This document shows, one piece after another, positions 63,065 through 64,000 of a stretch of 64,000 nt of DNA. The stretch's first letter is position 1, and every line of letters starts with the position of its first letter. Source of the stretch: Dyadobacter sp. MSC1_007 (GTDB lineage: Bacteria > Bacteroidota > Bacteroidia > Cytophagales > Spirosomataceae); assembly GCF_023667495.1 (NCBI RefSeq), contig NZ_JAMOZL010000011.1:271204-335203 (forward strand), in the 5' to 3' direction. The translations under genes and the position numbers were made by a program. The notes beneath the pieces are model-generated. The model made no database searches. It was not told the DNA's origin and saw only the letters and a program-made list of their open reading frames with translations.

Positions 63065-64000
63065 CTAGAAAAGTTGACTGGCCCCGTTATTTGCCAGGAT
63101 AATACGGATAATATCAGGCCCGAAATCTGATGCCTTGGCCGGACCGAAATTTTTGATTTGTGACAATTTGGTCAAAGTATTCGGCATTTTCTCAGCCACT
63201 TGTGTTAAAACCGTGTCCGACACGATCGAATACGGCTGTACGTCCCGCTGCTGTGCAATGGCGGCCCGCCATTCAAGCAATTTGTCAAAGAGTTCAGCGT
63301 CGATGATTGGTTGCTTTTTCCTACTTGTCTGTGGTTTGGTCTCGCCTTTGTCCGATTGGTAATCTCTTAGCGCTTTTTCGGCCAATAAAACAAGCTCGTC
63401 CAGGCTTGTGGCCTCAATCAACCTTAAAAACATTCCTGCTTTCAGCCCGATGCAGTGTTTTAGTCGTGCCGCTGACAGGGGGAAATCCAGGTCCAGGGCC
63501 CGCTGATCGCATTGGGAGAGCAAATCATCTATTTCGCGCTTAGCTTCATTGAGCTGGGTAAAGAAATAAGTGGTCGCCTTTGTCAACCTTTCGGGCAGGA
63601 CATCCTGGCTGTGCTGCTCGGAAGCCGCCAGTAACGTCAACAGCTCTTGCCTGCGAAAACTGGTTGAAACCTTTATTAGGTCGTTGTTGATCATTCTCGA
63701 TATAGCGTCAATTCGCTGCTGAACGAGCCCATGGAGCAGATCATTTGCTCTGATAAACCCTAACACCGGCTCCCAGCATTCTCCCAGCATTGTAAAATCA
63801 AATAGATCTAGCACCGCTTCGCCAAGGCTGTCATGTCGCACGGCAGCCAGGCGCGAACTGTCGTAAGCGTTTGTCGAGGCGTTTTGCATGAAGGATTTCA
63901 CGGCGGGCGCAACCATGACGCTGGCCGCGTTGACGGGAGCGAGTAGTACAAGTCCCTCCAGCGAGCGGCACCGGCTCAGGGCCACATAGACCTGCCCGGG
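63065..64000 (-). CDS. C-terminal part of a Pif1/RecD-like helicase with HRDC-like tail, 5' truncated by window
   Basis: The frame is open to the window edge and reads PGQVYVALSRCRSLEGLVL, the motif VI region of Pif1/RecD-type helicases, so the gene continues beyond base 64000. The rest is helical with a C-terminal HRDC-like module (ELFDKLLEWRAAIAQQRDVQ, PYSIVSDTVLTQVAEKMPNT, LSQIKNFGPAKASDFGPDII). The helicase motor is outside the window. It should unwind DNA or DNA-RNA forks in repair or replication. Confidence 0.82.
   Translation of the reverse strand, partial: PGQVYVALSRCRSLEGLVLLAPVNAASVMVAPAVKSFMQNASTNAYDSSRLAAVRHDSLGEAVLDLFDFTMLGECWEPVLGFIRANDLLHGLVQQRIDAISRMINNDLIKVSTSFRRQELLTLLAASEQHSQDVLPERLTKATTYFFTQLNEAKREIDDLLSQCDQRALDLDFPLSAARLKHCIGLKAGMFLRLIEATSLDELVLLAEKALRDYQSDKGETKPQTSRKKQPIIDAELFDKLLEWRAAIAQQRDVQPYSIVSDTVLTQVAEKMPNTLTKLSQIKNFGPAKASDFGPDIIRIILANNGASQLF

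Noticed and set aside
60057..64000. A second full element after 59831 with its own right att site
   Set aside because: No further copy of TCCCAGCGGGATCAC was found to the window end, so its boundary cannot be given.

Overview
The window reads as the chromosome of a Bacteroidota bacterium, most likely a Cytophagales (Dyadobacter/Spirosoma-like) member. Support: type IX secretion C-terminal sorting domains (YPNP), a TonB-dependent receptor with a carboxypeptidase-like plug extension, BatE-like, DUF349 and CHRD-lipoprotein genes, IntDOT-like tyrosine recombinases, and promoters of the form TTG-N20-TAnnTTTG (best cases at 13199-13229, 26889-26919 and 59660-59690). The species call is inference.

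Layout. 1-27164 is chromosomal: a truncated T9SS surface protein, a UbiG-like methyltransferase, a membrane protein, a siderophore-type TonB receptor, a sulfatase with a divergent AraC regulator, an amidohydrolase, a calcineurin-like phosphoesterase, then a small decayed locus (alpha/beta hydrolase and ArsR remnants beside an ABM monooxygenase), tRNA-Thr, DUF349 protein, pdxH, gltA, miaA, a beta-barrel protein, an Ada-like repair regulator, a Gfo/Idh/MocA oxidoreductase, VF530, CbpA-like DnaJ, a DEAD-box helicase, a CHRD lipoprotein and a BatE-like protein. It ends at a broken tRNA-Lys copy followed by an intact tRNA-Lys.

About 27151-59831 is an integrated element in the 3' end of tRNA-Lys. 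Evidence: a 15-bp direct repeat of the tRNA end (27151-27165 and 59817-59831), a perfect 24-bp arm-type repeat near both ends (27266-27289 and 59739-59762), an integrase just inside the left end, relaxase and MobC-type genes with an oriT-like region (43806-44036), a ParA-like operon, ardA, and no type IV secretion genes. It looks like an integrative mobilizable element. Its left half carries surface proteins, a one-piece sensor kinase and two response regulators. The middle holds ardA, a HEPN protein, an AbiE-like pair and mobilization genes. The right half (47-59 kb) is a defence-like accessory zone: an EEP-family nuclease, a dGTPase fragment, two membrane/wHTH proteins, an AvcD/DCD-type deaminase and an operon of a CHAT-like exported protease candidate plus a two-TM protein, interleaved with decayed genes.

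At 59832 a second, related integrase begins (60057-61352) with its own arm sites (GGTCACC rather than GGTTACC), indicating tandem insertion or a relic of another element. The rest is an NAD(P)H-dependent oxidoreductase with a divergent HxlR regulator, a membrane protein and the C-terminal part of a helicase cut by the window edge.

The best candidates for something undescribed are the CHAT-like protease/two-TM operon (56759-58877), the Asn-rich shared module in two accessory genes (50641-51231 and 55656-56255), and the arm-site difference between the two tandem integrases.
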